A stretch of 64,000 nt of DNA from Xenoacremonium recifei (lineage: Eukaryota; Ascomycota; Sordariomycetes; Hypocreales; Nectriaceae). The stretch is taken from the NCBI GenBank assembly GCA_012184525.1, contig WOFQ01000005.1, positions 1 to 64,000 of the forward strand, written 5' to 3'. Numbering within the stretch: the first letter of the stretch is position 1; the number at the start of each line of letters is the position of its first letter. Positions 45,245 to 57,015 of the stretch are shown here, one piece after another. The notes beneath the pieces are model-generated. The model was not told the origin of the DNA and did no database searches. It saw nothing but the letters and a program-made list of their open reading frames with translations. Made by a program: the position numbers and the translations under genes.

Positions 45245-46512
45245 TGCGTGGGGAGCGGAGTTGGCGGATTATTAGACGATCACATAGAAGCCGGCCGAGC
45301 TGGACGACTAGATCTGTGGTCGTCTCGAGAGGATCGTCGTCATTCCCGGAGAGACGATGTCAAGAGACAGGAGAGGTGACGGCTCGTCAGCCTGCAGGAC
45401 GACGTCGCGCGCCGCTGGATCCGAATCGGCGGGTTCTGAATAGTTCGAGTCGATGTAGAAGGCGGTCGAGTCGGGTCGGGGTGAAGCGAGTCGAAGCTTT
45501 CCGAGTCCAGGTGGAGCTCGAGTCGATGTGGCGGCGGTGCGTTGAGATGGTGAAATAGATGGCAGGTCGGTCGATGAAGTTTCTTGTTCAGGTTGATGAA
45601 TGGGGATGAAACGGAGGGAGAGTCAGCAAGCCCTGACGGCGGAGACGCCCCTGCCACACCTGCTTCAGGACTGGCACCACTTTCTCGGTGGGTGCGTTGT
45701 GCTCTGGGGGAGGGGGTTACAAGACGCATCATTATTGACACTGTCTTTGCCACGTAACCTTCCGCATCGTGTACAGTGCGTGGGCATTTCGAGGTCTGTT
45801 TTTTTTGTGGGCGACGGGTGCTTTTTTTGGGGTACACCCTGTTGGTCCGTGCAGCGATTCCCCTTTCCGCCCCTCCTCGAGCGGGCTGGACCGAGCGACG
45901 GCGCAACCTCCGTTTCCTAACGGAGGACGACGTTGGCATATTGACGGTGAAGTTGGAAATTGATAGGTTCGGACTTCAAGGGCTACTGTACCGAATTGCT
46001 CGTGCTTCGCTTTGGGAAGATTCTGGCTCTTTGTTGTGCTTAAAATATGATATGTCAGACACTCCGTTCCGCGCCATTCCATCTCGCTTGCCCTGGTTTC
46101 CTACCCTATATCTTTACGAGGTTTAGACGCGTCATCACGTCTCATCACGTCGTCGACGTCTGAAGCATGCGATTGGGGCCAGTAATTGAAGTTCCTATGG
46201 CCTTTCATTCGTAGTTTGTATTTGATCTATTTTTGGTCTTAAGACGATGTTGTTTTGAAGTTGAGCACTGAGTGCCTTATGTTATTTGGCTTGTAAGAAT
46301 TGTACAATCAACTTCTGCTTTGGGCCAAGTTCTACTACTAGCTGAGGTTTTAATACCCAGAATCGTGTCTAAATTTGGCTGACGCGCCGACCCCAGACAA
46401 TTTTCTATATCCTATGTATTCCAAGAGGGACACGAATGTATTTACGCTTGCTCGCTACTCCTATGTACAGACTCAACTCCTTCACCGTATTCTTCGAGGC
46501 ATTACACGCGCA
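45245..46512. other. IRE1 promoter/leader and 3' flank of the flavin oxidase
   Basis: No gene recognised. A 600-nt minus-strand open frame at 45340-45939 is Arg/Thr/Ser-rich, lacks motifs and is probably IRE1 leader sequence. Confidence 0.4.
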
Positions 46513-48761
46513 TCACTTCCGGCACAGACGGCCCGTTTGCAACGTCAACCATGTGCTCAACGTCTCAAGCAGGTCAGCGTACAGCAGGCTGTCGAGGATA
46601 CTTGCGATCTGCACAATCTCCCAGTTCTCGCTGCCGACAGCTGTAGGCGCGTAGAAGAGGCCCCACGGGTCGATCTGCTGCTTGAGCGAATACAGGCGGG
46701 CATAGTTGTCGCTGCCATAGAAGGCCTGTCCGAAGTTGGGCTCCATCACGTCACCCTCGTTTCCGTACCCGCCAGAGCCTGGCGTCACGTTGCGGAGAGA
46801 CGCCATCCAGTCGTTGGTGATCTTCTCGTTGACGGCAAGGATCTGGTCTGGCGTGCTAGTAGACACGTCCCAGCCCGTGCCGATGATGCAGTACATCGAG
46901 ACGTCGCGCCAGGCCGGGTTGGCGGCGCTGGCAGCTACAGATGATGGCGCAGCGGCGTTAATGTTGTAGCTGATGAGGATGGAGCCGTCCTCGACAATGT
47001 TCTGGAGCGCGTCAAACGTCTGTGCCTTGAGGTCGGCATCCTCCCAGTTCGATCGCGGGATCAGGCGAGATCCAGTGCGCACATTGGAGGAACCGACAAC
47101 ATCCGGCGGGAAGTGTTGTGACCACGCGGAGTAGAAGTTGTCGTAGGTGAAAAAGGAGGCGTTGACGTTGAAGCCGATCTGCTCCCACTCGGTAAGCAAG
47201 GGCTGAATCATGGCCTTGAAGCCGTCAAGCTCCATGCCCGGCACGAGCCAGGGCATCATCTCCCACTCATAACCGGCCGAGCCCAAGTTGTACAGGATCG
47301 AGTATGCATAGGTTTTGTTGTCGTTATACTCGGGTGCTTTGTCCCAGTAGAGACGCATACCCTTCCAGAAGGTGTCGTTGGTCATGTTGGTGCTGGCAGT
47401 GGTTAGCGTCCATGTGGCGCCAGAGAAGGTCATCTTGGGCCAGACGCGGACCGTCATGCCGGTGACAACGCCAAATGTTGCTATCATCATTAGCATCCCG
47501 CCTTTTCATGGTGGGAACGAGCCACATACCACCTCCGCCGCCTCGAACAGCCCAGAAAAGATCAGTGTTATGTTTCTCATCCGCAGTGAGGAACCGGCCA
47601 TCAGGGGTGACGATGTCGACACTGAGAATTTGATCGGAGCCAAGGCCAGCGATGGGAGAGATTGGCGAGTGTCCGCCCATGGCACTGTATCCTCCAGAAA
47701 CCCCAACCGTCTAGAGCGCCCAAGCCAGTCAGTAATGAACATAGGGAGAATATACTGCGGGCCTTACACGACATTCGCCGCCGACAGCAGTATAGCCATA
47801 TTGGTTGGCAGCTTCGTAAAGTTCGAAAACCTGAATTCCCGCACCGATTTTGAATGCAGGACCCTGATAGCTCCCAGCAGATTTGTAGTTCTGGATGAAG
47901 TCCAGTTGCTTCAGGTTATGGGTCCAGATATTCAGAGAACCAGCGCCAGTCGATTTTCCAAGGAAGTCATGTCCAGTGTTGCGGATGACAAGCCTCAAGT
48001 TGAGGGAACGGGCAAAGTTGACAGCAAGCTGGATCTGCGAAACTGTCGTGGCCTTGACAGAGTACACGGGGAGACCACCCAGCTGACATGTGGCACCCTC
48101 CGTGGAGGCATCTTGGGGCAAGCATGAGTTGCCCTCAAAAAGAGGATTCATGTTTGCAGTCGGATCCTCGTCACTACACGGCCTGTTAGTACTGGCTGAC
48201 TCAATGGCGAAGAACTTCTTGATACTGACAAGGTGTCGGGATTGGTCCAGTTGGCCAATATGCTTGCGCATTCGTCGGCATTATAATACTTGCCAGAGAA
48301 ACACACAGCACCGAATGGGACAGTCTCAATGAGAGCACCACCTGTCAAGAGATCGAAGACCTTCCAGATAATCTCATTGGGCCACAAGGAGTCGCCTGGC
48401 ATGGTCTTACAGCTCGGGAGGCTGGATCGCTTCTGGAGGGCCTCAGTCCCATTACCGAACTTGAAGAGATCAATGCTGGTCAAGTCCAGGCTGGTGAGGT
48501 TGGCAAGCACATCTTCCGTCAGGACGAGCTCACCTCCTGAGGGCTGGGCAGCGGGAGCAACGTTTGACTCAGTGGCTTCTAAAAAGGGAAACAAGAGTAA
48601 GTAATAGGATATTTCAATGCCACGTGCGGGAGGACCCGAGGGAGACAATATGCAGATCGATCTAACATACCCTCAACTTGACCGTCAACCACGATCGTCT
48701 GGGCGCTGACAAGGCTGCCCAAGGAGGCAGCCAGTAGGAGGGCCTTTCTGAGAACAGCCAT
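46513..48761 (-). CDS. Secreted FAD-linked oxidoreductase, berberine-bridge type
   Basis: An oxidase that passes hydride from a substrate to a covalently bound FAD and then to oxygen. Exons on the minus strand: 48761-48671, 48578-48230, 48173-47768, 47710-47530 and 47480-46513, giving 664 residues. A signal peptide is likely at 1-20 (LLLAASLGSLVSA). The FAD_binding_4 domain contains RNTGHD with His215 and GGEC with Cys281, the pair that forms bicovalent flavin in this family. Later motifs are AGLGSDQILSVDIV, FWAVRGGGG joined to ATFGVVTG by the fourth intron, and the C-terminal berberine-bridge segment ending SDNYARLYSLKQQIDPWGLFY. For exon 3 an acceptor six nucleotides upstream (CTAACAG) is also frame-compatible. 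Possible substrates include sugars, phenolics and secondary metabolites. It stands alone, with no obvious biosynthetic partners next to it. Confidence 0.9.
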
Positions 48762-51700
48762 GGCTAAGGAGGTGCCGATCAATGGATGCAATGGTGAGGA
48801 AGCAAAGCTCTGACGGATGCACAAGGGTGGCGGTAAGATACGAAGTTATAAAGACGAAGCTCCCTCCGAACCGTCGTCGTCAACACATCCACCGAGAAGA
48901 GGGTCCTGGTCCCGAGTATCCGGGCTGCCCAGCGAAATCGTTCGAGGTCAACTTCCTAGCAGAGAAGTGCTATCGCAAGCGAGATCGCCGGACCTCGAGC
49001 CTTGTCACTGAGGAGCAGTATACCGTCCCCAGCCTTGAAGTGTCGGCCTTTCGGCTTCATCTCGTTAGCATGCGGCTCCCCTGATAATCCAGGGAACTGT
49101 CCAACAGAGCATTGCCTTCGGGAAGAAGCCTATGGCTGTGCCTGAATACACAGGCAAGGATTTCCATCCTCCGTCCCAAGGACCCCTCTGTCTAGGTCGC
49201 ATCAAGATCTCTTTGGGCATCGGCCCTGAAGGCTGACAGATTGAGGGGAGAAGTGGATAATGGAAGTCTTGGTACGCAGTACCTGTGCAAGGTACTTTGC
49301 AACGTTGCCTACTTGCTTGCCTCAGGCGAGAGGTACACAGTGGTGGTACCCGTGGATCAACTTGCCTGCAACTTAGCCTGCCTTACCTCTCTAAATTACA
49401 GAACTCAGATGGCCTCTCTACTTGTCATGGCCTAGCATTTCCTTGAGATTGTCTTGCTTGTGCACAAAGCAGTGATAGAGCAATGCGATCCTCAGGCTCA
49501 GAGTCCCTCTTCTGGAGATTGTCAAACAGGCGCGAGAGTGAAGTAAACCCTCGACTAGAATCCAAGGAACAACACAAATTTGTCAATGCATCGCCGCTTG
49601 AAGCCTGTACCACCAGTAAGCCCTAGTTCCCAACAGTACCTTTCCGAACAAGGTTGTCTACTCGAGAGCTCCTCTCCCCAGAAAACATTTGCCTGCTCGA
49701 GCAATCATGGTGCATGACTCGGGTACCACTCCTTAAGAGAGGGGTTGAAGATCCTCCGAAGGAGTGAGGAGGCGTACGGAGTATCCTCCCAATAATGCGT
49801 ACTCCGTGCTGGCCGGACAATCACTGACGGTTTGCTAGCAGGGAGCTGCGTACAAAAATGTTGATGCGTGCAGGATCAAGGATTGTCGGGCATGCAGCTG
49901 AACGCGGAATAGCTTCCGTTGGCTCTGAGGTACGCAGTCACACGAAACCAAGCCATGTCGAGGACCAACAACCAACAGCTGCGGAGAAGACAATTTGTTT
50001 ATGCTGATCAGCGAGTTGGTTAAAGCGTAGGATGAAAAGCATCTAAGAGATTGTCAATTTTGCTCATTCCGCCCGCGTCCTAATGCGCCGTGGCAAGTGA
50101 AGAGCAAATTGAGTACACCGGCCGTGATATTGGCTGATTCTTTTTGATCAAAGGCTCCGAAGGCCAAGAGTGATCGCCCTCGTTTTAAGATTTTAAGTTT
50201 ATTCAGGCAATCGCACTGGCTTGTGCGGAAACGAGGGGTTTTTCCTTTGAGCGAAGGATCCGGCTAAGAGGCACGGCCCACGGACTCCAGCAGCTGAAAG
50301 GACCAGGAACCTTTCCGGCTCCGCGCACGCATATCATTGCCGGATGTTCTGGAACCCGACGACCATGTCCAATGTTTTCCACGGAAGTCTTCGTAGAAGG
50401 TAAGGAGTTGAGCGAACGCCAATCTGAGCCCAGTCTTACTGAACGGTTTTGACAGACCATCGATTTTGGGATACACCGCGAACTTATATCCTTGGAATCG
50501 GCGAAGTCGATGTTGAGTTGGTCCGAGAGAAGCGCCACCCGGCGGCCGCGTCTCCATCCTTGATCCGTGATCCGGGGGGGGACGGAGCTGGAGCCGGGCC
50601 TCTGGAATCCTCGGGAACCAGGGTCGGAGGAGACTGGACTTTCAGTCCACTACCCACTCCGTCATCCGTGGTGCGACTGATCATTCCCCCTGTTTTCGCA
50701 AGTGCCGGAGTTCTATTCGTGAATTCATCTCCATGCTAATGAGCCTAAAGTGCGCCGGATGAGAAGAGGATCGCGACCCTTGGGTTGAGATGATCCCCAC
50801 GGATCAGCCTGCCAGTTTCTGCGGCGCAACAGTCTGGGATATACAAGGATTTAGTCATTGACCTGCAGGAACCCCAGGAAGGAGGATCGGAAGACGGCAC
50901 AATCATAGCTGAAGTGTGTTATGATGTGCTACCCCATGCCCGCGCCAAACCAGGAAGCGAGTCCCTAGTAGGAGGTTAGGCAGGTTGGCTAATCCGGCTG
51001 TCGCTCATCTCTGAACGCCATTTCTAATCGGTGGTATACACTCTCAAACATTCGTTCCAAAAGAAAAATAGAAAAAAAAAGAAAGAAAGAAAGGAGAACA
51101 ACTTCGGATGGAAGGGTGCATGAATACAAACCATACAAATCGACTGGGAACACTAGCTGGGACAATGTCAGCAAATACCTCCAGCAACCCGGTTCAGGCC
51201 TCCATCGCATGGCAATTCTGCAGGATCATGCGCCATATTCCACCAACCAACCGGCCTCGTCAGGTACCTCCGATATGCTGAAGAATGCAGCCCCTGGCTT
51301 TGATACACGAAGGATGACTGGAGCGCATCTAACTAATCTGCTCCCGGATAATTTCAAAGGAACCTGGCGCCTCTGCCGCAAAAAGCGCCGTCAAATTAAC
51401 CTGGACTCCCAGCACCAGTACAGACTACAGAGTAAGGAATACTGGGGGATCCCCTGAGCGAAATACTGCATTTTGGTTTCTGTGGCTGGCTTGGTCTTCT
51501 AGAAGACCGCTAGATCGATCACGCTGCATTGTCACATTGATGGCATCTGTCAGTGGATATCGCGCCAGATTCATCGGCAAGAAGCAAAACCAACGAACTG
51601 TCAGATGACGATCTGCCATAGCAAGGTGATTAACATCAGGGGAAAAGTTTGGACGATAGACGAGTCTGGATTTTCGATCCCCAGCTGCAGGATGAATGAT

Positions 51701-52329
51701 CAGTGCGAGAGTGGCGGTCCTTCGTCTCTCGGACGCAAAGCGCAAGCGAAATAATCAGCCCGTCTCATAACCCGCTGACGATGATCTTTACTTGAACTGT
51801 TTGGCCTCTCCATGCAGCGAATCCTCAGCTTCTTCTTCCCTGGCTTCCCAAGCCACACCAGGCCCAAGCTCGGCAGGGCCGGTCGATTCCTTGCAAGGAT
51901 GGACCCGGATTAGAGTTCTCGAGCACTGTACAGAGTAAGACCAACCTCCCGACCGCAGGTCTGAAGACAGGAGGGTCGTAGGGAGGTTTCGAGGCGTCCG
52001 CTAGTCAAACATCAGGAACCTGGCAACAGTCTTCCAGACCTTTAACGGCTGGTTTCTCACGCAAAGTGCCTTCGAATACCCGTATTGGTTGATCTTTGAG
52101 ACGAGCCAGCCCTATGACTGTACATGTGGCAGTATAAGACTCTCTAGAGTCGGGACAATTACAAAAGCGGAAGGGTCTGAATGTCATTCCCCAGATCGTC
52201 ACCTGGCTTTGATGATTGTCTTGATTGTCGTCAACTCGGTCAACGTTTCGACTGACAGGAACTTTCCCGTGTAGTCTCCTGACTCTTTGCTTTTACTTTC
52301 GGATCGGACGTATCAACGTCCTTCGCCCA
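48762..52329. other. 3.6-kb gene-poor stretch
   Basis: No protein gene could be supported. Bases 49775-49784 (TACGGAGTAT) and 49799-49807 (GTACTCCGT) form a short inverted pair. A purine-rich run lies at about 51055-51095. Short open frames (for example 50264-50557 minus, 51116-51457 plus) have no motifs and mostly start with non-ATG codons. Confidence 0.4.
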
Positions 52330-53766
52330 ATGGAGTCGCCACTGGAGTCAACGTCTCTATTTCCTCGAAGGCCTCCTCAACCAGATGTCACGAAGCTTCC
52401 AACAACTTCTCGACAGGAGGCCGTGGTCGTTCTACTCTTCCTCTTTCCTATACTGTCATTATTCATCTTTTGTCTTCGCGGATATGGCAGAATAAAAACT
52501 CGACAATGGGGCCTCGGTGAGTATTTTTCTGCTCGATTTCTGACGCTGTTGAAGAAAGGGGTCTAGCTAGGAGAGATGCTGACTGAAGCCGCGTCTAGAC
52601 GATTATCTTTGCGGGCTTGCAGTGGTATGCTACAGCTCAAGATGCCAAACATACGGAAGACACTGACTCAATTTTTTAGGTCCTCGCATTGGTGATGATG
52701 GTTCCGACGTACATGTGTATGCGACACTCCTTATCCAGGCCCCAAGATCCAGCACCTGACATTTTGCAGACGTCAAACTTTGTTACGTTGGGTTTCACGC
52801 CGCCCAAGTTCCATCAGACTACGATCCGGCCCCAGGCTTGTGGTGGTTCTATCTTGCCCAAATGGTCTATAACCCAATTCTGGCGCTGGTCAAAGCATCA
52901 GTTCTAGTCTTTCTCCTTCGCCTGGGTGGTCAGAAAAAAGGAGTTCGCTGGAGCATCCACATCCTCAATGCCGTGAACGCTGGGCACGCAATTGCTGTCT
53001 TCTTTGTTGCACTGCTCCAATGCTTGCCTATTAAGGCGAACTGGGACACTGCCGCAAAGGCGAACGCCAAATGCATCAATGTGGTTTTCAATGTCATTGC
53101 TTCATTCTTGGCTATCACCACCGACTTCTTGGTCCTCGCAATTCCGTTCTGGATTTTCTTGGGCTTGAAGATGCCCACGTCTACGAAAGTTGCTCTGCTC
53201 AGTGTCTTTATGTTTGGTCTCGTGTATGTCTTAAGAACCCCTTCTCCGCTGGGTTTAAAACTGACACTATTTTCTTCCACAGCGTTATAATCGTCTCCCT
53301 TATCCGCGTTGTTGAAATCATCCAGATTTACTACGTTCCCGGTGCCGTCACCGACTTCTTCTATTCGATTACGATTGTTTACTCTACGGTAGAAGTGAAC
53401 CTCGCTATTATCTCAGCCTCGATCCCGGCCCTACGTTATGTCATTAAGACCTGGTTCCCCCGGATGTTTGGAAGCCTGCAGAGCGACAAGTACACCAATA
53501 CTCCTACCAAAGGCTATTATGGCAACGCCTCGCGAACGGCACGAACTGGTGATGGCATCGGGCTGAAAGACTTGCGCGGCTCTCGTCATCATACAGAGAT
53601 TCGGAGCAACTCACCTTCAGGTTCTGAGGAGGAAATAATGACGTACAATGGCATTATCCGGACGATGGACGTGAAAATGACTTATTCTAGCGCGAGTGGT
53701 GCTGCCTCGAGGGATTCCAGCGAGTTTAAGACTGGAGTCAAGGAGGTCCAGCCAGAATCTCTGTGA
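52330..53766 (+). CDS. Seven-helix rhodopsin-domain fungal membrane protein (PTH11-like core)
   Basis: An integral membrane protein of the fungal rhodopsin-like domain family, related to the core of PTH11-type receptors but without a CFEM domain. Five exons, 52330-52516, 52599-52624, 52680-52716, 52770-53223 and 53283-53766, give 395 residues; exons 2 and 3 are only 26 and 37 nt. Hydrophobic helices include VVVLLFLFPILSLFIFCL, CGLAVVLALVMMVPTYM (assembled from three exons), YNPILALVKASVLVFLLRLG, HAIAVFFVALLQCLPI, CINVVFNVIASFLAITTDFL, KVALLSVFMFGLVVIIVSLI and FFYSITIVYSTVEVNLAIIS. The motif WWFYLAQMVY and the conserved CxxIxxxF-type segment around the fifth helix fit the family. The hydrophilic C-terminal tail (about 100 residues) is probably cytosolic. 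The ligand and function are unknown; many fungi have dozens of these. Confidence 0.87.
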
Positions 53767-54163
53767 TTCGTTCGGGGATGAAGCGAACTGATGCGCGCTT
53801 AAGAACTTCTGATGTCAGAACCACGTTAGTTAGCATGATTGCTGGTATTTGCCAATATAATGCTGAAATGATGATCCTTTACTGATCTCCCAAGTCACTA
53901 CCCACAGACGGCTGTCTTTCTATAGAGCAAACAATAAAAGTTGCGATATATTAGCAACATGAGAAGGCATTCCCGTGACTCCCAATAATGGTAAATAACC
54001 TGGAAAACCGTCACGTAACTCGTTTGTTGTGTAGGCCCAATTGATGCGATTGGAAAAAAGAAACGTGAACCTCAAATTCATTATATGACCCCTCGCCCTA
54101 ACCGATTTTTTACCAGTACAAGCAAACCACTCCCTGCAAATGCAAGAGAAGCATAAGCTTCTA
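53767..54163. other. Intergenic, convergent 3' ends
   Basis: AT-rich 3' flanks of the rhodopsin-domain gene (+) and eIF3b (-). Nothing recognised. Confidence 0.4.
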
Positions 54164-56511
54164 CTAATCCAGGATTTCCTCGCTCTCCTCCAGAACCTCT
54201 TCCACAATCTCCTCGATAACCCGCTCTTGGTCTGTGCTTGAACCCTCCATCTCCTTCGTCTTTGCCTCCAGTAGCGCAGCATGGGGATCGGCGGGTAGGC
54301 CGAGAGCAGCCCGCTCCTCCGCCACCTCCGCCTCGACCTCCTCGCGCCAGGCGAACCACTCCTCGAGCTGGCGACGACGAGCCTCGACAACTGCCAAGTC
54401 CGCAGACGCGCCACGATCGGCATCCTCCTGCTCGAAGACGCGGCTGTACTCTCGCAGGTTCTTGCGAATCTGCTTCTGCTCCTCCTTGGTGAGCAGGGTG
54501 GGTGGCCGGGGTCGCCACGAGAACTGCTTGAACTTTTCCATGGGCTCCTCTCGCAGCGCCTCACCCTTGAAGTCATACAGATGGTAGCCGTTTTCCATCT
54601 GCAATCTGTTAGTAACTAAAAGCCAAAATGCATTTGAGAGTGTTCAGCTTACGGAGTGCTTCCAAGCAGATGCCCAAGTGGCAACAAATCGACCTGAGGG
54701 GTCCCACTCAACATCCGTGACACCGTAGTGGTCACCGGTGTTCATGTGCTGAAGGTTGGCGGTGAGGTCCTTCTCGGCTTCAGGCTTCTCGCCCTCGAAA
54801 TCGAGATCGAAGAAGTCGAGATCCGAGCTCTGCTGGTTGTGGATGGTGGCAATAACCACGAATCGGCCCCGCGGAGACCAGTAGATGGCGTTGCTGTTCT
54901 TCTTGTCGAGGGTTCGGAGGTGCTTGAAGTTACCGGCGAAGGGCCCCTTAGCCTTCTCGGGACAGAAGAAAGAAACAGCGGTCTTGGGAGGGACGGCAGT
55001 GGCAGCGACAGGCTCGGTGGTGGTGATGATAGCGAACCGGTCGCCCTTAGGCTCCCAGGCGAAGTTGATGACTGTGTCCTTGATCGTGTCAACCACCTCA
55101 ACAGGAACACCCTTCTCCTTGATTCGGAAGATCTCGAGGGTGGTGGCTTGCGACTTCTTCGACTTCGAGTGACGGTCGACCTTGACGCAGAGATAGGAGG
55201 CATCGGATTGCCAGTGGAGCTTGGCATCACTGACACTGAACAAGTTGAGCGTTCGCACAATCTGTTTTGACGGAATGCTCATCAGTCCGACCTTGGCGGG
55301 GTTGCTTCCAATCTCGGGAGTCCAGTAGCAGAAGAGCTGTTCGTAGGTCTTGACGCCTTCTCGTCGGGGGGTTCCAGGAGCCCAGTCAAAGTCCACGACA
55401 CCCTCAATCTTGATTGAGGTCTTGTCGAGGAGGTTCATGCGAGGGAGTTCGTAGACAGAGATGGAAGAGCCCTGGTTCAACCGAGCAACGTACTTGTCGT
55501 CGGCAGACCACTTGAACGCAGGCCACTGCATCTTGGGGGCGGGCTTGCCCTCCTCAGCCTTGGGGGCTTCGGCGTTGGCAAAGGATCGGAGGGGGGCGGC
55601 GGTAGCAATATCCCAGATCACGTAATTCTTACCATGATCGTCGACAGAGAGAGCAGGATGACCCTCATCTGGGATCGAAATCGGCCGATTGGACCAGGTG
55701 ACGATGTACTTTTCGTTGGGGGAGAAGGCGACAAGGTTGACGAAGGGGTGGGCAAAACGAGCTTGCCTCGACCAGGACTGGCCACCCCAGAGCTGAACAC
55801 CTTGTGCGTGGACGGAGGTAAGATAGGTGCCGAGAGGTGACCACTGGACGAAGGTCTCGGTCCAGTGCTGTCGGTCGACGACATTCTCGGGCTGATCCCT
55901 CTCGTTGTTCCAGTAGACGCCGACGCTCTCACCGCGGAAGAGCACAAACTGGTCTCGACCACGGCCCGAGGGATCCTTGAGCCACCACCTCAAATGTTCT
56001 TTCTCGCTGAACTCGTCGATGTGGGGAGGCTGGTAGGTCTCGTCAACGCGGCCTTCTCGTCCGTATCGCTCGATATCGGTAAGCTTGTTGACGCGCAGGG
56101 TGTGCTTCTTGTCGAGAGGAACCAGGTCGAGCTGGCGAGTGGCCGCAGCGGCCTCAGCGGCAGAGGAGTATTCGACGAAGGCAAACCTGGATATTCATTA
56201 AAACCTAACCGCGACAGATTGTAACAAACAACGCCTTACCGAAGGGATTTGCCATCCTCGCCCATGGGCATGTAGATCAAGTCCTCTCGAGTCTTTCCAA
56301 CAGAGTTGAGCTTCCTCAACAAGAATTTGACCAGCTTGGGCTTCTGGTCCTCAGTAACCTCGGGGAGTCCATCGATGACCACAAAGCTGTCGTAACCCTG
56401 CTCCAGCTGCACTTCAAATCTCTCCCTCAGATCCGAGATATCAATATCATCCTCGTTAAACTCGTCGTCGTCAAGGTCCGCCTCGCGCAAATGGTCGAAG
56501 GAGGGCGCCAT
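54164..56511 (-). CDS. PRT1: Translation initiation factor eIF3 subunit b
   Basis: The scaffold subunit of eIF3, which recruits mRNA and the ternary complex to the 40S ribosome. Exons on the minus strand: 56511-56240, 56186-54653 and 54598-54164, giving 746 residues, matching fungal orthologues. An acidic N-terminus (DDDEFNEDDIDISDL) is followed by an RNA-recognition motif at about 40-125 (SFVVIDGLP; RFAFVEYSSAAEA across the first intron). The beta-propeller region holds motifs such as TETFVQWSPLGTYL, FSPNEKYIVTWSN, IYWSPRGRFVVIAT and VEWDPSGRFVATWASAWKHS. The C-terminal exon starts MENGYHLYDFKGEALREEP and carries the conserved KFKQFSWRPRPPTLL and KQIRKNLREYS segments before an acidic end. 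All splice junctions rejoin conserved sequence. It is divergent from CCT2. Confidence 0.96.
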
Positions 56512-57015
56512 GATGGGCGAAATGGGTGGTGGAGGAGGGGTGCAGAAAAAATGCCCCGCTCTCGTCGATTTCGAAGGTGAACTGTGCTGCTGAAAGAGTC
56601 GTTCGGGTGGCGAGAAAGTGAAGATAGAAAAGACTCTGTCTGCAGGAGATCCAGAGGTCCTTGGCGGCGTGTCTTCTCAACCGCAGCTGGGCGTGCTCGG
56701 TGTCGTGGCCGTGGAGGGGGGATGCTGCGATGACCGATCTGAAGCCGCACAAATTTGGTGTTCTACTTTCTGCAAAGTGTGCGCCCCGGAGAAGCGATCT
56801 TCCTTTGCCGATAATTCCCCGACCGCCACCAACCGCGGGGCAAGTCACGTGGAGCGGTGGCCGTTGGTGGGGGGCTCTCGTTTTCATGTGGTAAGCTGGA
56901 CAGGGGCAGCTCTTCGAAAAAAGGCTGCCACGAGCATCCAGGCTGAAGCATACCCGGTTCGACGACAGCATTTTGTGCCTCGACAAGCTCGTCGCTCACT
57001 GCCAGATTGCCCGCC
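56512..57015. promoter_or_regulatory. Shared promoter of eIF3b (-) and CCT2 (+)
   Basis: The 504 bp between two divergent housekeeping genes for translation initiation and protein folding. It must hold both promoters and leaders. No specific site is claimed. Confidence 0.6.

Noticed and set aside
45340..45939. A 199-codon minus-strand frame upstream of IRE1
   Set aside because: Arg/Ser/Thr-rich with no domain; it lies in the likely leader and promoter of IRE1.
51055..51095. Purine-rich A/G run as a possible poly(A) tail of a retroposon
   Set aside because: It is mixed A and G with no target-site duplication or adjacent coding remnant.
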